Source: Rhizobium leguminosarum (GTDB taxonomy: Bacteria; Pseudomonadota; Alphaproteobacteria; Rhizobiales; Rhizobiaceae). Taken from it: a stretch of 64,000 bases of DNA. Position 1 is the stretch's first letter. The number at the start of each line of letters is the position of its first letter. Under the pieces are notes generated by a model that did no database searches, was not told the origin of the DNA, and saw only the letters and a list, made by a program, of their open reading frames with translations. Position numbers and translations under genes: made by a program. Positions 51,694 to 60,586 of this stretch are shown here, one piece after another. The stretch lies in contig NZ_MZMU01000002.1 of NCBI RefSeq assembly GCF_004123835.1, positions 411,149 to 475,148 of the forward strand. The letters are read 5' to 3'.

Positions 51694-52758
51694 TCAGGAG
51701 AAAGCCGGATCGAGGGAACCGGATTTATAACGCTTCGCCATTTCCGAAACGGGAAGGGGCGTGATGCGGCCGGCCATGCCGGCAGTGCCGAACTGTTCGA
51801 AGCGCTCCTTGCAGAGCTTGGTCAGCGCCGTCATTGCCGGCTTCAGATATTTGCGCGGGTCGAACTCGCTTGGGTCCTCCTGCAGCACGCGGCGGATCTG
51901 ACCGGTCATCGCCATTCTGCCGTCGGTGTCGATATTGACCTTACGCACGCCGTTCTTGATGCCGCGCTGGATTTCCTCGACCGGCACTCCCCATGTCGGC
52001 TTCATCTGGCCGCCATATTTGTTGATGATCTCCTGCAGCTCGATCGGGACCGAGGACGAGCCATGCATGACGAGATGCGTGTTCGGGAGCTTACGGTGAA
52101 TTTCTTCGATGACGTTCATCGCCAGCACCGAACCGTCCGGCTTGCGGGTGAACTTGTAGGCGCCATGCGATGTGCCCATCGCGATGGCGAGCGCATCGAC
52201 CTTGGTTTCGCGCACGAACTTCACGGCCTCGTCCGGATCGGTCAGCAGCTGGTCATGCGAAAGCTTGCCCTCGGCGCCGTGGCCGTCCTCGGCCTCGCCC
52301 ATGCCGGTCTCCAGGGAACCGAGAACGCCGAGTTCGCCTTCCACCGAGATGCCGCCGAAATGCGCCATATCCGTCACCATCTTGGTGACGCCGACATTAT
52401 AGGCCCAGTCGGCGGGCGTCTTGGCGTCCGCCTTCAGCGAACCATCCATCATCACCGAGGTGAAGCCCGCCTGGATCGCCGTCATGCAATTGGAGGGATC
52501 GTTGCCATGGTCGAGATGCACGCAGACTGGAATATGCGGATAGATTTCGACGACGGCATCCATCATGTGCTTCAGCATGATGTCATGGGCGTAGGCGCGG
52601 GCTCCGCGCGACGCCTGCATGATAACCGGCGCCTGACACGCGTCGGCGGCCTCCATGATGGCGAGCGCCTGCTCCATGTTGTTGATGTTGAAAGCGGGAA
52701 CGCCGTAGCCTTCCTCCGCAGCATGGTCGAGCAGTTGCCTCAGCGTAATGCGTGCCAT
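51694..52758 (-). CDS. Class II fructose-bisphosphate aldolase, Calvin-cycle (CbbA) subtype
   Basis: A 354-residue zinc aldolase. [10 protein letters not shown] carries zinc histidine and the catalytic aspartate, [13 protein letters not shown] a zinc ligand, [13 protein letters not shown] and VMHGSSSVP the phosphate-binding loops. The 350-residue length and the loop order match the CbbA/Calvin subtype, which cleaves fructose-1,6-bisphosphate and also sedoheptulose-1,7-bisphosphate. Other cbb genes are absent. Here it adjoins a polyol kinase-dehydrogenase pair and an epimerase. It might split a ketose phosphate to DHAP plus an aldehyde, or condense DHAP with the erythrose-4-phosphate that the ery pathway delivers. 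Both are inferences. Confidence 0.9.
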   Translation of the reverse strand: MARITLRQLLDHAAEEGYGVPAFNINNMEQALAIMEAADACQAPVIMQASRGARAYAHDIMLKHMMDAVVEIYPHIPVCVHLDHGNDPSNCMTAIQAGFTSVMMDGSLKADAKTPADWAYNVGVTKMVTDMAHFGGISVEGELGVLGSLETGMGEAEDGHGAEGKLSHDQLLTDPDEAVKFVRETKVDALAIAMGTSHGAYKFTRKPDGSVLAMNVIEEIHRKLPNTHLVMHGSSSVPIELQEIINKYGGQMKPTWGVPVEEIQRGIKNGVRKVNIDTDGRMAMTGQIRRVLQEDPSEFDPRKYLKPAMTALTKLCKERFEQFGTAGMAGRITPLPVSEMAKRYKSGSLDPAFS

Positions 52759-53128
52759 CCAAGATTTCCCCCATATCGATGGTCGAACGAAATGCCGCCA
52801 TCTCCTCGAAACTAGAGCCCGGGCGCGAGCCGTTCAAGCGTCTTATTTTAATAGGCAAAATGGCATAGGAGGAGGAATGTAACAAGCAGTAATAACAATA
52901 TCACAACAGGCATGATATTTCTCGAGAGACATTTCGCCTGCCCTAGCAGAATGAAATTCAGGCATGCGCTGAAGAGATGGGTCGCCGTAACGGTCCTTGC
53001 CGGCGATGGCGAGATCTCTTGAGCTAGGCACCCATGTGGCCGCGCGGTTGTGGCTTATTGCCAATGGCCAGCATCAGCCTCGATTTTAAGGCTGATGCAA
53101 CCGAATGGGCAATATCCGGCAAACCGGG
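52759..53128. other. Intergenic region between aldolase and epimerase genes
   Basis: 370 bases. The left end holds the aldolase promoter region; an AT-rich run lies at 52845-52920. A perfect 10-bp inverted repeat GCATCAGCCT / AGGCTGATGC (53071-53080, 53089-53098) with an 8-base loop lies 31 bases beyond the epimerase stop and may end or stabilise the importer transcript. No gene is seen. Confidence 0.55.
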
Positions 53129-53977
53129 TCAGATGAGACCGTATTGTTCCGCCTTGTTGCGCAGGAACGGCAGGCCATTGCCCATGACCTCTTCCATATC
53201 GCGTGCAACGGGGCGCCAGACGGCCAGGCCATAGGCGACCTCAGGCGGCATGTTGATGAAGCTTTCCATCGCAAGTCCGCCCTTGAAGCCGATGGCGGCG
53301 AGCGCGGCGTAGATCGCATCCCACGGAATATTGCCGCAGCCCGGCGTGCCTCGGTCGCTCTCGGAAAGATGGATGTACTTGAGGTGGTCACGGGCGATCA
53401 GGATGCCGTTTGCCGCACCCTTCTCCTCGATATTCATGTGGTAGGTATCGAGGTGGACGAAGATGTTATCCGCACCGACACGCTCCACCATGTCGACGGC
53501 CTGCTGCGCCGAATTGATCAGGTGGTTCTCATAGCGGTTCACGGCCTCGACGCCGAGTTGGATGCCATACTTCTTCGCATGTTTTGCCGCAACGTCGAGC
53601 ACCTTGGCGATGTTGTCGTATTCGCCCTCAGTCGGCGGCAGGCCGGTGCGCTCGCCGATGCCGCCGAAGATGACACCCGAGAGCGCCTCCGCGCTCATCT
53701 CCGCGGTCTTTTCGATCGCCACCTTCAGGTGCTCGATTGCGGCATCCGGGCGGACGGAGGCCCAGGCATGTTCCGGCAGGCCAAGCGAGCAGACGGCGCG
53801 CAGCTTGTTCTTTTCAAGCAGGTCGCGGGTGTGTTTGGCATCGACGGCAGGCGCGTTCAGCAGCGCGATCTCGATGAAATCCATCTTGTAGTGCACGGCT
53901 CCGGCAATCGCCTTCTCAGCGCCTGCGCGATCCCAGTTCATGGTCCACATGCTGGTGTGAACGCCGAAACCTTCCAT
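53129..53977 (-). CDS. Sugar phosphate isomerase/epimerase, D-tagatose/allulose 3-epimerase-like
   Basis: A 282-residue TIM-barrel epimerase. Metal-binding residues are visible at GVEAVNRYENHLINS (Glu), VHLDTYHMNIEEKG (Asp, His), HLSESDRGTPGCGNIPW and AMESF (Glu). The VEAVNRYE and DTYHMNIEE blocks are the hallmark of ketose 3-epimerases acting on free or 1-phosphorylated ketoses. ATG 53977 is supported by GGAGATACG upstream. It lies 11 bases downstream of the permease gene, so the importer and epimerase are co-transcribed. EryC is the functional counterpart in the ery route, but from a different branch of this superfamily. Confidence 0.85.
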   Translation of the reverse strand: MEGFGVHTSMWTMNWDRAGAEKAIAGAVHYKMDFIEIALLNAPAVDAKHTRDLLEKNKLRAVCSLGLPEHAWASVRPDAAIEHLKVAIEKTAEMSAEALSGVIFGGIGERTGLPPTEGEYDNIAKVLDVAAKHAKKYGIQLGVEAVNRYENHLINSAQQAVDMVERVGADNIFVHLDTYHMNIEEKGAANGILIARDHLKYIHLSESDRGTPGCGNIPWDAIYAALAAIGFKGGLAMESFINMPPEVAYGLAVWRPVARDMEEVMGNGLPFLRNKAEQYGLI

Positions 53978-53988
53978 GGTCGTATCTC

Positions 53989-54975
53989 CTATTTCACGAT
54001 TCTGATGAACTTGGCCGAGAGCCACCGCAGCACCATCACGACGATGAGCAGGATGCCCCAGACGGCAGTGGTGAGATGCTGGTTGGCGCCGAGCAGGTTG
54101 AGCCCCGAAGAGAGGAGTTGCAGCACGATGAGCGCCACGAAGACGGGCAGGACGCGGCCGAAGCCGCCGAAGGGGTTTATGCCGCCGAGGAAGCAGGCGA
54201 GCACGGTGATCAGCAGATAGGATTCGCCGTGGCCGACGCGCACCGAATTGAAACGCGCAAGCATGATGATGCCGGCAACCGCAGCCATCACGCCGGAAAG
54301 CATATAGACCAGCACCAGGACTTTGCGGGTGTTGATGCCGGAATAGCGGGCAGACTCGATATTGGAGCCGATCATATAGGTGGAAAAGCCAAGTTTGGAG
54401 CGCGAGAGCAGGATGTGGCTGGCAATGACGCAGGCGATCAGGATCAGCAACGGGACGGGGATGCCGAGGATGCTGCCGTGGCCGATCGGAGCGACGAAGG
54501 TGGGAAAGCCCGAGATATCGCCGCCGCGTGTCAGGAACTCGCCGAGGCCGCGCAGGAAGATCATCATCGACAGCGAAACGAGGATCGGATGGGCGCGGGT
54601 AAAGGCGATGACCAGGCCCATGACCAGGCCGCTTGCCGCGCCGACGGCGAGCGCCAGAGCGGAGCCGAGCAAGAAGGCGCCCGGGCCGGCATCGATGCCG
54701 CCATTGGCCTGCAGCGTCCAGGCAAGCGTCAGGCCGGCGATGTTGGCGGTGAAGGTGATCGCAAGGTTGAGGCCGCCGGTGAGGATCGGCATCAGCATGG
54801 CAAGCGTCAGGATGCCAAGCTCGGGAAGCTGAAAGGCGACCGATCCGAAGGTCGCGCTCGTCAGGAAATGCGGCGAGGCGACACCGAAGACGATCAGCAC
54901 GGCCGCCAGTGCGGCGAGGGGACCGGCCATGTCTGCCCCGAAGATGGCGTTGAAGCGGGCGGCGAGCGCGTTCAT
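53989..54975 (-). CDS. Ribose-type ABC importer permease 2
   Basis: A 328-residue BPD_transp_2 permease with about eight hydrophobic segments. MLMPILTGGLNLAITFTANIAG near the N-terminus and YLLITVLACFLGGINPFGGFGRVLPVF near the C-terminus are the family blocks, although the usual GGIDLSVG is replaced by TGGLNLAIT. ATG 54975 overlaps the stop of permease 1 (TGATG), so the long open frame upstream is out-of-context. This importer, unlike EryF, uses two different permeases. Confidence 0.88.
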   Translation of the reverse strand: MNALAARFNAIFGADMAGPLAALAAVLIVFGVASPHFLTSATFGSVAFQLPELGILTLAMLMPILTGGLNLAITFTANIAGLTLAWTLQANGGIDAGPGAFLLGSALALAVGAASGLVMGLVIAFTRAHPILVSLSMMIFLRGLGEFLTRGGDISGFPTFVAPIGHGSILGIPVPLLILIACVIASHILLSRSKLGFSTYMIGSNIESARYSGINTRKVLVLVYMLSGVMAAVAGIIMLARFNSVRVGHGESYLLITVLACFLGGINPFGGFGRVLPVFVALIVLQLLSSGLNLLGANQHLTTAVWGILLIVVMVLRWLSAKFIRIVK

Positions 54976-56003
54976 CAGCTCTCTCCCCTGTCTGCAGGCC
55001 TGCCGCCGGTCAATTTGCGGGTCGCAAACACCGGCACCAGATTGCCGATGCGGGCGCTCGACAAGGTGATCGCAAGGAGGATGATCGCGCCGACGATCAT
55101 CTTGAAGGCGAAGGGCGAGACGCCCATCAGGTTGAGGCCGTTCTGGGTGATCGAGACGAGCAGCACGCCCAGCACGCAACCGAGCACCGAGCCCTTGCCG
55201 CCGCCCAGCCGCGCGCCGCCGAGCACCACGGCGGCCAGGACATCGAGCTCGCGGCCATAGAGTGCGTTCGGCACGACCTCCTGCGCATAATGCGCCTGCA
55301 TGAGGCCGGCGATGCCAGCCATCAATCCAAGCCAACCGAAGGCGATAAACTGCATGGCGCCGATATTGATGCCGAAGCGGCGCGCCCCTTCCGGATTGTC
55401 GCCGAAGGCATAGAGCTGCCGGCCGGTCGTCGTGCGGGTAATGAAGAGCCAGGTGGCGAGCGTGCAGACGGCCATGACAACAACCGGCAAGGTGATCTCA
55501 GCCCAGCTCCCATCGGCCATTTCGCGCTCATAGATGATGACGCGGGTCGTCAGCCAGTCGGGCAGATTGTAGATCGAGACGCCCTTGGTGAAGAACATCA
55601 GCAGGCCGAAATAAACGTTGAAGGTCGCGATCGTCGCGACGATCGAGATGATCCGGAAGCGGTGTATCAGGAAGGCGTTGATCATCCCGAGCACCATGCC
55701 GATACCGGCCGCGATCAGCAGACCGGACACCCAGCCGCCCCCGCCGATCCGCTCAAGCGCCAGTGCAGTGACATATTGCACGATCGAGGCGGCGACGGCG
55801 AAGGAGATGTCGATGCCGCCTGATATCAGCACCACGAGCAGGCCGACGGCAAAGATGATGTTGACCGCGCTGATATTGAGCAGGTCGAACCCATTGCCGA
55901 GCGTGAAGAAGCGGTCGGTCGTAAAAGCCAGGACAATGCTCATCGCGATGATGACGGCAAACAGCACGAATTCCGTCGTATAGGCCAGGAACAGCTTACG
56001 CAT
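54975..56003 (-). CDS. Ribose-type ABC importer permease 1
   Basis: A 342-residue BPD_transp_2 permease. LLVVLISGGIDISFAVAASIVQYV is the signature first region; LAAVVLGGARLGGGKGSVLGCVLGVLLV is the second. It overlaps the ATPase gene by eight bases and permease 2 by one base, so all three are tightly coupled. The protein forms a heterodimer with the next gene product, as in LsrC/LsrD or RhaP/RhaQ importers. Confidence 0.9.
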   Translation of the reverse strand: MRKLFLAYTTEFVLFAVIIAMSIVLAFTTDRFFTLGNGFDLLNISAVNIIFAVGLLVVLISGGIDISFAVAASIVQYVTALALERIGGGGWVSGLLIAAGIGMVLGMINAFLIHRFRIISIVATIATFNVYFGLLMFFTKGVSIYNLPDWLTTRVIIYEREMADGSWAEITLPVVVMAVCTLATWLFITRTTTGRQLYAFGDNPEGARRFGINIGAMQFIAFGWLGLMAGIAGLMQAHYAQEVVPNALYGRELDVLAAVVLGGARLGGGKGSVLGCVLGVLLVSITQNGLNLMGVSPFAFKMIVGAIILLAITLSSARIGNLVPVFATRKLTGGRPADRGES

Positions 56004-57510
56004 AAACCGTCGCCTCCAGGTCCTTCAGTGTGGTCGCGCGCGGATCGTACCAGCCGGCGATGTGGCCCTTTTCCATATGGATGATCCGATCGGCGTTGAA
56101 ATAGACCTCCGGCACCTCGTCCGAGATGAGGATGATCGCAAGCCCCGCCTCGGCAAGGCGCGCTACGATTTCGAAGATGCCGGCGCGCGCGCCGACATCG
56201 ACGCCGACCGTAGGCGCATCGAGGATCAGCACCTTGGGATCGGTGGCGAGCCATTTGGCGATCGCGACGCGCTGCTGGTTGCCGCCCGAAAGCGTCGAGA
56301 TCGCGTCGTCCTGCTTGCCTATCCTGATGCCGAGGTCGGCGATCCAGCGCGCGACGAGCGAGCGCTTCTTGTCCGTCGAAATGAGCCGGCCGCTCAGGAT
56401 ACGGTTAAGCGAGGCCATGACCAGATTGTCGGCGATAGACTGCGGCTGGTTGAGACCGAGCGAAAGGCGGTCTTCGGAGAGATAGGCGACGCCTGATGTG
56501 ATCGCCTCGCGGTTGGAGGCAAAGCGCACCGGCTTTCCCTCCAACACGATCGTTCCCGCCGCGGGCCGGCGCATGCCGAACAGCGTGAGCGCAAGTTCGG
56601 TGCGCCCGGAGCCAAGCAGGCCGGTGATCCCGAGCGTCTCCCCTCGGCGCAGATCAAAGGAAATGTCCTCGAACTCGCCAGGCCGGGAAAGCTTGCTGAC
56701 AGAAAGCAGGACCGGGTTCTGCGATACGTCGCGGGCGAGAACATTCTGGTCGAAGGTGCGCCCGGTCATCAGCTCGGTGATGTCAGACTGGGTCATGCCC
56801 TCCACCGGATAGACCCCGACCAGTGCGCCATCACGCAGCACGGTGATGCGCGAGGAGATGTCCAGCACTTCCGCAAGGCGATGGCTGACGAAGACCACGG
56901 CAACGCCCGAAGCCGACAGCGTGCGTACGATCGCCAGCAGATGATCGGTCTCCGACTGGGTGAGGGAGGCGGTCGGCTCGTCCATGAAGACGATCCGGGC
57001 CTCTCCGACCAGCGCGCGGGCAATGGCGACGATCTGGCGCTGGGCGATGGCGAAGTCCTTGAGGGGTCTGTCGACGTCGAGGGTGACGCCGAGCCGGGCG
57101 AGCGCCTCCTCGGCTATTTCGCGGATCGCGGCATAATTGACGAAGCGCGGGCGCGAACCGGAAAGGGTTTGGAAGGCGATGTTTTCCGCCACGCTCATTT
57201 CCGGAAAGAGCGCGAGGTCCTGCCAGATGATCTGGATGCCGCGGGACTGGGCCATGGCAGGCGTCATGTGAGATATCGTCTCGCCGTCGAAGACGATCTC
57301 GGCGCCGTCTGCAGGCCGATAGACGCCGGAAATCACCTTGATCAACGTGCTCTTGCCGGAACCATTCTCGCCGGCCAAGCAATGCACCTCGCCGGGCAAG
57401 ACTTCGAAGGCGACGTTTTTCAGCGCCTTCACACCGCCGAATGTCATGTCGATGCCGCGAAGCGAAAGAAGCGGCTGGGCCTTCACACCATCATCCGTTG
57501 CCTTGCTCAT
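55996..57510 (-). CDS. Ribose-type ABC importer ATP-binding protein
   Basis: A 504-residue double-cassette ATPase. Cassette 1 has GENGSGKST, FAIAQRQIVAIARAL in place of the signature, and IVFMDEPTAS. Cassette 2 has GLLGSGRTE, LSGGNQQRVAIAKWL and VLILDAPTVGVD; the Walker B glutamate is replaced by alanine (LDAPT). This makes cassette 2 catalytically weak, a known kind of asymmetry but here on the side with the intact signature. It is coupled to permease 1 and lies 127 bases from the binding-protein gene. Confidence 0.9.
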   Translation of the reverse strand: MSKATDDGVKAQPLLSLRGIDMTFGGVKALKNVAFEVLPGEVHCLAGENGSGKSTLIKVISGVYRPADGAEIVFDGETISHMTPAMAQSRGIQIIWQDLALFPEMSVAENIAFQTLSGSRPRFVNYAAIREIAEEALARLGVTLDVDRPLKDFAIAQRQIVAIARALVGEARIVFMDEPTASLTQSETDHLLAIVRTLSASGVAVVFVSHRLAEVLDISSRITVLRDGALVGVYPVEGMTQSDITELMTGRTFDQNVLARDVSQNPVLLSVSKLSRPGEFEDISFDLRRGETLGITGLLGSGRTELALTLFGMRRPAAGTIVLEGKPVRFASNREAITSGVAYLSEDRLSLGLNQPQSIADNLVMASLNRILSGRLISTDKKRSLVARWIADLGIRIGKQDDAISTLSGGNQQRVAIAKWLATDPKVLILDAPTVGVDVGARAGIFEIVARLAEAGLAIILISDEVPEVYFNADRIIHMEKGHIAGWYDPRATTLKDLEATVYA

Positions 57511-57637
57511 GCCGGTTGCCTGTCCAGTCGAATGCCATGAAAGGTCAATGGTCCAGCCATGGCCGGATACCGCTCTCTTTTCCCGAACGCCGGGCCGGTC
57601 GCCATGGACCAGCCCGACACCCGGGGAGGGGGCCTAT

Positions 57638-58621
57638 TCAGAGGCCCATTGCGGCCAGGTCGTCGACCGTATCCTTGTTGATCGGCAGCAGTTGATCGAC
57701 GATGATGTCGTTACCAACAGGCTTGATCACGCCGAGACCCGGAATGTCATCACCTTCCTTGACGCTCTCGCCCTTGATCAGGCGATCGGCGAGCGTGACG
57801 AAGACTTCGCCGGCCTGCTTCGGATTCCACATGAAGCCGCCCGATATCGCATCGGACTTGATCAGCTTCTGGCCCTGGCCGGGCGAGAACGGGCCGAGCA
57901 CGAAGATTTTGCCCGTCTTGCGGCGTTCCTCGATGGCGCGCCCAGCGCCGATCGGACCCTGGCTGCCGAAGGCGAGGAAGCCGGTCAGATCCGGATGCGC
58001 GGCAATGAGATCGAGCGCCGTCGAGCGGCTTTTATCGACGTCTTCCGCGACGCCGTAGCGCTCGCCGACGAGTTTCATGTCCGGGTAATTCGCCTTGATA
58101 TAGGCGATTGCGGCATCCGCCCAGGCGTTGTGGAGCGGCACGGTCAGCGAACCGACGAAGACGGCATATTCGCCCTTGCCACCCATTTTCTCGGCGAGCA
58201 GCTTTCCATGCGCTTCACCGAAGCCGGTGGCCGATGCGAGTTCGAAATTCCAGTCGGCGCCCTTCTGCGAGGGTGATTCATGCGTAATGACCTTGATGCC
58301 GGCGGCCTGCGCCTTGGTGAGCACGGGCTCGAGCACCTTGGCATCGTTCGGAACCACACCAATGACTTTGACGCCTTGGGCAATCAGATCCTCGATGGCG
58401 CGCACCTGCAGCGCCGGATCGGCGCTGGTCGGGCCGATCATAAAGGCATCGACGCCTAATTTCTGGCCCTGTTCCTTGATCCCGGCTTCCATCGCGTTGA
58501 ACCAGGGAATGCCGCCGATCTTGACGACAACGCCGACCTTCGGCGCGTCCTGCGCAAACGCGACCACCGCCCCGGCAAGCGACAGCGATGCGGCAAATGC
58601 CGCTACGATAAGGCTCCTCAT
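57638..58621 (-). CDS. Ribose/AI-2-type ABC importer binding protein
   Basis: A 327-residue binding protein with signal peptide MRSLIVAAFAASLSLAGAVVAFA cleaved before QDAPK. VGVVVKIGGIPWFNAMEAGIKEQGQKLG, VRAIEDLIAQGVKVIGVVPNDAKVLEPVL and FLAFGSQGPIGAGRAIEERRK are the lobes of the LsrB/RhaS-like group. These bind AI-2, rhamnose or other branched or unusual sugars and polyols. ATG 58621 is chosen over GTG 58627 because of the GGAGGAG spacing. It is the first gene of the importer operon and lies divergent from the LacI gene. Confidence 0.9.
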   Translation of the reverse strand: MRSLIVAAFAASLSLAGAVVAFAQDAPKVGVVVKIGGIPWFNAMEAGIKEQGQKLGVDAFMIGPTSADPALQVRAIEDLIAQGVKVIGVVPNDAKVLEPVLTKAQAAGIKVITHESPSQKGADWNFELASATGFGEAHGKLLAEKMGGKGEYAVFVGSLTVPLHNAWADAAIAYIKANYPDMKLVGERYGVAEDVDKSRSTALDLIAAHPDLTGFLAFGSQGPIGAGRAIEERRKTGKIFVLGPFSPGQGQKLIKSDAISGGFMWNPKQAGEVFVTLADRLIKGESVKEGDDIPGLGVIKPVGNDIIVDQLLPINKDTVDDLAAMGL

Positions 58622-58749
58622 CCTCACTCCTCCTCAAAGGTCGCTCATACGAACGACGACCACCGGCCGGTTTGCGGCAGGTTGTTCCTGGTTGCTTCTT
58701 GGCGAGGGAATACCCTTGCCTCCCATCCCGCCTCCTCAGGCGAACCATC

Positions 58750-58792
58750 TTTGCACAATCGATCTTTCTTTTTTGCACAATCGATGGTGCAA
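58750..58792. promoter_or_regulatory. LacI operator cluster with a 22-base-spaced direct repeat
   Basis: TTTGCACAATCGAT occurs twice, at 58750-58763 and 58772-58785, 22 bases apart (two helical turns). The second copy is part of a near-perfect 20-base palindrome (58773-58792; TTGCAC...GTGCAA centred on ATCGAT) with a central CG, as expected for LacI proteins. It lies 75 bases before the lacI-type start and 129 bases from the binding-protein start. Confidence 0.75.
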
Positions 58793-58866
58793 TGACTATC
58801 GATCAAGGTAGGGGTTTCGTCAAGAGGGGTTTGTTTCTAAGGGAAGCGACAAAGGAAAGGCGAAAT

Positions 58867-59925
58867 ATGACCGACATCGGCAAGAAGAAGGCGACGATCT
58901 ACGATCTCTCGATGCTATCGGGTGCGTCGCCTTCCACCGTGAGCGCCGTGCTGAACGGAAGCTGGCAGAAGCGGCGTATCAAAGAGGCGACGGCGCAGCT
59001 CATTCAGAAGCTGGCGAACGAGCACGGATATACGGCAAACCTGCAGGCCCGTGGCCTGCGTTCGTCCCGCTCCGGTCTCGTCGGTCTTCTGCTGCCCGTG
59101 CACGACAACCGCTATTTCTCCTCCATGGCGCAGTCTTTCGAGGCGCAGGTCAGAAGCCGCGGCCAGTGCCCCCTTGTCGTCAGTGCCTGTCGCGATCCGG
59201 AGGAGGAGCGCAAGGTCGTCGAGACGCTGATCTCCTATTCGATCGATGAGCTTTTCATCGCCGGCGCAACCGATCCGGATGGCGTGCACAAGGTTTGCGA
59301 AAAGGCAGGGCTGAAACACGTCAACATCGATCTGCCGGGCACGCTGGCGCCGTCGATCATCAGCGACAATCATGAAGGTGCGCGCATGCTGACACAGGCG
59401 ATCATCGAACGCGCGCAAGAGGATGGCCCGCTTTCACCCGACGATCTGTACCTGTTCGGCGGCCGCAACGACCATGCCAGCCATGAGCGAATTCGCGGTT
59501 TTCGCGACGTAAAGCGCGCATTGCTGGGCGCCGATCCCGACGTCTGCATCCAGCCGACCGGCTATTCACCCGCCATGACGGCTCGCGCCTTCGAAGCCTT
59601 CTACGAAGGCCACGGAAAGCTGCCGCGCGCATTCTTCGTCAATTCCTCGATCAACCTCGAAGGGCTGATGCGCTTCCTCGCACTGCATCCGCATGAGACC
59701 TTCGCCGATATCATCGTCGGCTGCTATGACTACGATCCCTTCGGCTCTTTCCTGCCTTTCCCCGTCTTCATGATCCGGCAGGACAGCGAAACGATGATCA
59801 CCAAGGGCTTTGCAATTCTCGATGCGGACCGCCGCCCGCCAATCACGCATCTGGTGCGGCCGACACTCGTGCCACCACGCACGGCGCTGATCGGCCCGCT
59901 CGATGCCCTGAAGGATATCGAGTAA
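58867..59925 (+). CDS. LacI-family regulator of the importer/epimerase/aldolase module
   Basis: A 352-residue LacI protein. The helix-turn-helix is ATIYDLSMLSGASPSTVSAVLNGSW, with the hinge helix ANLQARGLRSSRSG, and a periplasmic-binding-protein-like sensor (GLLLPVHDNRYFSSMAQSF, ISDNHEGARML, PPRTALIGPLDAL). ATG 58867 follows AAAGGCGAAAT. It is divergent from the importer operon, and direct-plus-inverted repeats in the gap are its likely binding sites. Its ligand is presumably the imported sugar or polyol. Confidence 0.92.
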   Translation: MTDIGKKKATIYDLSMLSGASPSTVSAVLNGSWQKRRIKEATAQLIQKLANEHGYTANLQARGLRSSRSGLVGLLLPVHDNRYFSSMAQSFEAQVRSRGQCPLVVSACRDPEEERKVVETLISYSIDELFIAGATDPDGVHKVCEKAGLKHVNIDLPGTLAPSIISDNHEGARMLTQAIIERAQEDGPLSPDDLYLFGGRNDHASHERIRGFRDVKRALLGADPDVCIQPTGYSPAMTARAFEAFYEGHGKLPRAFFVNSSINLEGLMRFLALHPHETFADIIVGCYDYDPFGSFLPFPVFMIRQDSETMITKGFAILDADRRPPITHLVRPTLVPPRTALIGPLDALKDIE

Positions 59926-60252
59926 TGCGCCCTGCCTCGTTTCGCTACGATCAAGGATGGCGGAGGATGCTGGGCGTGCAGCTTGCACCACATAGGCGCG
60001 CCTGATGACCCTAGTGCCGAGCGCCGGTACACCCCTTCAAGAGCACTAAACGGGCGGGGCCTCGGCTGAATCGTACCGATTTACAACGATTGCTTCGAGT
60101 CTTTCTCGCAACACCTGAGCGGGAACTGTAATCTTGGAAGGATTTGGCTGGATTAGAGCGATTCAGTTACGGTATCCGTAGGACTGCGAAGCGATTTGCG
60201 CGAGCGGGACAGCTAGAGACAGCACGTCCGCATCTCCTAAAGCAGGACCTTG
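59926..60252. other. Intergenic stretch, possibly repeat-derived
   Basis: 327 bases without a convincing gene. The piece from about 60155 (TTAGAGCGATTCAGTTACGG) to 60245 resembles the TAGAGCGATT-type intergenic elements of rhizobia; this is an impression from sequence form only. Confidence 0.4.
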
Positions 60253-60501
60253 ATGAACGCGGATATGATAGCCGCCTGGGCGGTGGAAAATGGATTCCAT
60301 GCGATGGATTCCGGGAATTATCGTCGCCATGACAATGCAGGCGTGATCACGATCGAGATAAAGAGGATGTCATTCCTCCTCATCGATGAGAGGCAAGGAT
60401 TGCGACCGCGCCTCATATCGCGGTTGTTCAAAGACTTATCCCTCACAAGCGGGAGCGGCCGCTTGCAGGGTCTTCTTCTTGACCGCAATCCCAATCATTG
60501 A
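60253..60501 (+). CDS. Hypothetical small protein (82 residues)
   Basis: MNADMIAAWAVENGFHAMDSGNYRR... followed by VITIEIKRMSFLLIDERQG and RLISRLFKDLSLTSGSGRLQGLLLD. The alternating strand-helix pattern and charged turns look like a small alpha/beta protein rather than chance coding. I recognise no family. The ATG follows CTAAAGCAGGACCTTG, a poor ribosome site; the frame starts three bases earlier with TTG. It lies in otherwise gene-poor DNA next to rsgA, so expression is uncertain. Confidence 0.45.
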   Translation: MNADMIAAWAVENGFHAMDSGNYRRHDNAGVITIEIKRMSFLLIDERQGLRPRLISRLFKDLSLTSGSGRLQGLLLDRNPNH

Positions 60502-60586
60502 GCGCTCACGCCATCCCCAGCCCAGCCGATTCAGGTGGCGGATTGTGGCTGACGCCGATGAGCACCGTCGCAAACATTCAACACCT

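Noticed and set aside
53989..55335. 448-codon version of importer permease 2
   Set aside because: The first 120 residues overlap permease 1 in another frame and are Arg/Gly-rich; ATG 54975 gives the normal permease N-terminus and a TGATG overlap.
60144..60332. 62-codon frame beginning MAGLERFSYGIRRTAK
   Set aside because: The DNA resembles a TAGAGCGATT-type intergenic element rather than coding sequence, and there is no ribosome site.
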